DNA of 64,000 nucleotides from Lysobacteraceae bacterium (lineage in GTDB: Bacteria > Pseudomonadota > Gammaproteobacteria > Xanthomonadales > Xanthomonadaceae), in NCBI GenBank assembly GCA_004297225.1, contig SCUI01000013.1, positions 62,001 through 126,000 of the forward strand, read 5' to 3'. Under the pieces are notes generated by a model. It was not told the origin of the DNA, did not search any database, and worked only from the letters and a program-made list of their open reading frames with translations. A program made the position numbers and the translations under genes. Positions 62,657 to 64,000 of this stretch are shown in pieces (the stretch's first letter is position 1; the number at the start of each line of letters is the position of its first letter).

Positions 62657-64000
62657 ATGTCTTCGTCCCATCGCCCATCCCCCCGTCGCATCGGCCTGCG
62701 CCTGTCCGCCATCGCCGCCGGCATGCTCGCCAGCGGCCTGGCCCTGGCCGAGGCCCACCTGGACCCGCAGCTGGTGCAGAAGCTGGCGGCCGCCAACCCG
62801 ACCGACCAGCTGCAGGTGGTCATCAGCTACAAGCAGTCCGGCCCGGTCACCAGCCAGCAGCGGTCGGTCCTCAAGCAGCTGGGCATCGATCGCGGCATCA
62901 CCATGCGCACCCTGCCGATCGCGGGCGCGCTGGCCACGCCGGCGGAGATCCGCGCGCTTGCCGACCGCGACGAAATCGCTTCGATCTGGTTCAACGCCCC
63001 ACTCAAGTACTTCAACCAGGAAGCCAGGCAACTTTCCGGCGCCGCGCGCACGGTGGAGAACCCGAACGACTTCAGCCGCGCGATCCCGTTCAGCGGCGCC
63101 GGCGTGACCGTCGTGGTCAACGATTCCGGCATCGATGCGACCCATACGGACCTGAAGTTCGGCGACCATGTCGTCCAGAACACGCAGGGCGTCACCAACC
63201 TGGCCGCGATCGACACGATGCTGCCGATCACCTACCTGGAAGGCATCCCCCACACGGACTGGGGCTCGGGCCATGGCACCCACTGCGCCGGCACCATCGG
63301 CGGCACGGGGGCGATGTCCAACGGCTTGTACCGTGGCGTCGCCCCGGGCGCCGACCTGGTCGGCTACGGGTCCGGCGCGGTGCTGCTGATCCTGGATGCG
63401 GTCGGCGGCCTCGATTACGCGGCGACCAACCAGTTCAGCTACGACTCGCCGATCCGCGTGGTCAGCAATTCCTGGGGTTCCTCGGGCAAGTTCGACCCGT
63501 TGAACCCGGTGAACATCGCCAGCTACGAGCTGTACAAGCGCGGCATCGTCAGCGTGTTCGCGGCGGGCAACGACGGCCCTGGCGAGGACACGCACAATCC
63601 GTACGCGCAGGCGCCGTGGGTGGTCTCCGTCGGCGCAAGCGAGAAGGACGCCGTCCTCACCTCGTTCTCGTCGCGCGGCAAGCGCGGCGAAAGCGGCAGC
63701 TTCACCACTGCGGACGGCAAGCAGTGGACCTACTACAACAAACCCACCGTGGTCGCACCCGGCGTGGACATCGTCTCCACCCGCGACCTGCTCGGCGCGC
63801 TGCCGCCGCTGGAGGCACAGCACGACGCGGAAACGCTGGATCCGGCCTACCTGCCGTACTACACGCACATGAGCGGCACGTCGATGGCGACGCCGCACGT
63901 GGCCGGCATCATCGCGCTGATGCTGGAGGCGAACCCGAACCTGACCCCCGCGCAGGTCACGGACATCCTCGAGCGCACTTCGACCAACATGACCGGGCGC
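62657..64000 (+). CDS. Secreted S8 (subtilisin-like) serine protease, 3' end outside the window
   Basis: The first 448 codons of a subtilase; the frame is open to the window edge. Signal peptide MSSSHRPSPRRIGLRLSAIA.. ends near LALAEA (residue 32). An inhibitor_I9-like propeptide (about 35-125, LQVVISYKQSG..ITMRTLPIAGALAT) precedes the catalytic domain with Asp156 (NDSGID), His206 (GSGHGTHCAG), oxyanion Asn305 (AAGNDG) and Ser409 (MSGTSMATPH). GGAG precedes the ATG with good spacing. Xanthomonadaceae secrete such enzymes as exoproteases. Confidence 0.93.
   Translation, partial: MSSSHRPSPRRIGLRLSAIAAGMLASGLALAEAHLDPQLVQKLAAANPTDQLQVVISYKQSGPVTSQQRSVLKQLGIDRGITMRTLPIAGALATPAEIRALADRDEIASIWFNAPLKYFNQEARQLSGAARTVENPNDFSRAIPFSGAGVTVVVNDSGIDATHTDLKFGDHVVQNTQGVTNLAAIDTMLPITYLEGIPHTDWGSGHGTHCAGTIGGTGAMSNGLYRGVAPGADLVGYGSGAVLLILDAVGGLDYAATNQFSYDSPIRVVSNSWGSSGKFDPLNPVNIASYELYKRGIVSVFAAGNDGPGEDTHNPYAQAPWVVSVGASEKDAVLTSFSSRGKRGESGSFTTADGKQWTYYNKPTVVAPGVDIVSTRDLLGALPPLEAQHDAETLDPAYLPYYTHMSGTSMATPHVAGIIALMLEANPNLTPAQVTDILERTSTNMTGR

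Overview
The window looks like chromosomal DNA of a high-GC gammaproteobacterium of the Xanthomonadaceae/Lysobacteraceae (a Lysobacter-, Luteimonas- or Pseudoxanthomonas-like organism). The grounds are the order thrS-infC-rpmI-rplT-pheS-pheT-ihfA-merR, many TonB-dependent receptors and M13/S8 peptidases, a sugar locus of the FucP-type permease/LacI/GH30/TonB receptor/GH3 kind, Stenotrophomonas-like GTAG palindromes, and frequent ATGA/GTGA stop-start overlaps. The genus call is inference. I saw no insertion sequence, prophage, CRISPR array or rRNA.

Layout. 1-1413: tail of an unidentified gene, a YciK-like SDR lacking its catalytic residues, and a MarC-family protein. 1573-6224: an Oar-like TonB-dependent receptor and the LOG-type nucleosidase ppnN. 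6389-12843: the classical minor-pilin operon fimT-pilV-pilW-pilX-pilY1-pilE. 12854-19423: a second, divergent set of prepilin-like genes, including unusually large PilX-like (546 aa) and PilV-like (808 aa) proteins, framed by two prepilin genes on the minus strand. 19424-19917: a gene-free stretch holding a strong promoter, two terminators and a run of hairpins with AGGA in their loops, a candidate Rsm/Csr-type small RNA. 19916-24748: ExoD-like protein, CBS-domain CorC-like protein, a phosphate uptake pair behind a candidate Pho box, an alkyltransferase-like DNA repair protein and a rhomboid protease. 24817-29028: two M13 peptidases.

29147-41014: tRNA-Asn, uvrB, tRNA-Val, then a beta-glucan/glucoside-type utilisation locus: permease, LacI regulator, GH30, TonB receptor, GH3. 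A perfect 14-bp palindrome at the TonB receptor promoter and a degenerate copy before the permease probably bind the LacI protein. 41061-48690: the translation operon, starting with a leader peptide containing three Thr codons and an attenuator before thrS; infC starts with ATC. 48713-55959: tRNA-Pro, a degenerate TraB/GumN protein, dxs, a protein of unknown function, an HNH nuclease, an acyl-CoA dehydrogenase and a small lipoprotein.

56014-61584: a tightly overlapping minus-strand signalling operon encoding an FHA-GAF protein, a Ser/Thr kinase with a long TPR region, a soluble histidine kinase and a LuxR-type response regulator. 61607-64000: a secreted protein of unknown function and a divergent S8 subtilase that runs off the window.

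The most unusual items are the AGGA-hairpin RNA, the second minor-pilin locus with its large chimeric subunits and AT-rich tract, the thrS attenuator with a Thr-rich leader peptide, and the kinase operon joining Ser/Thr and two-component signalling.
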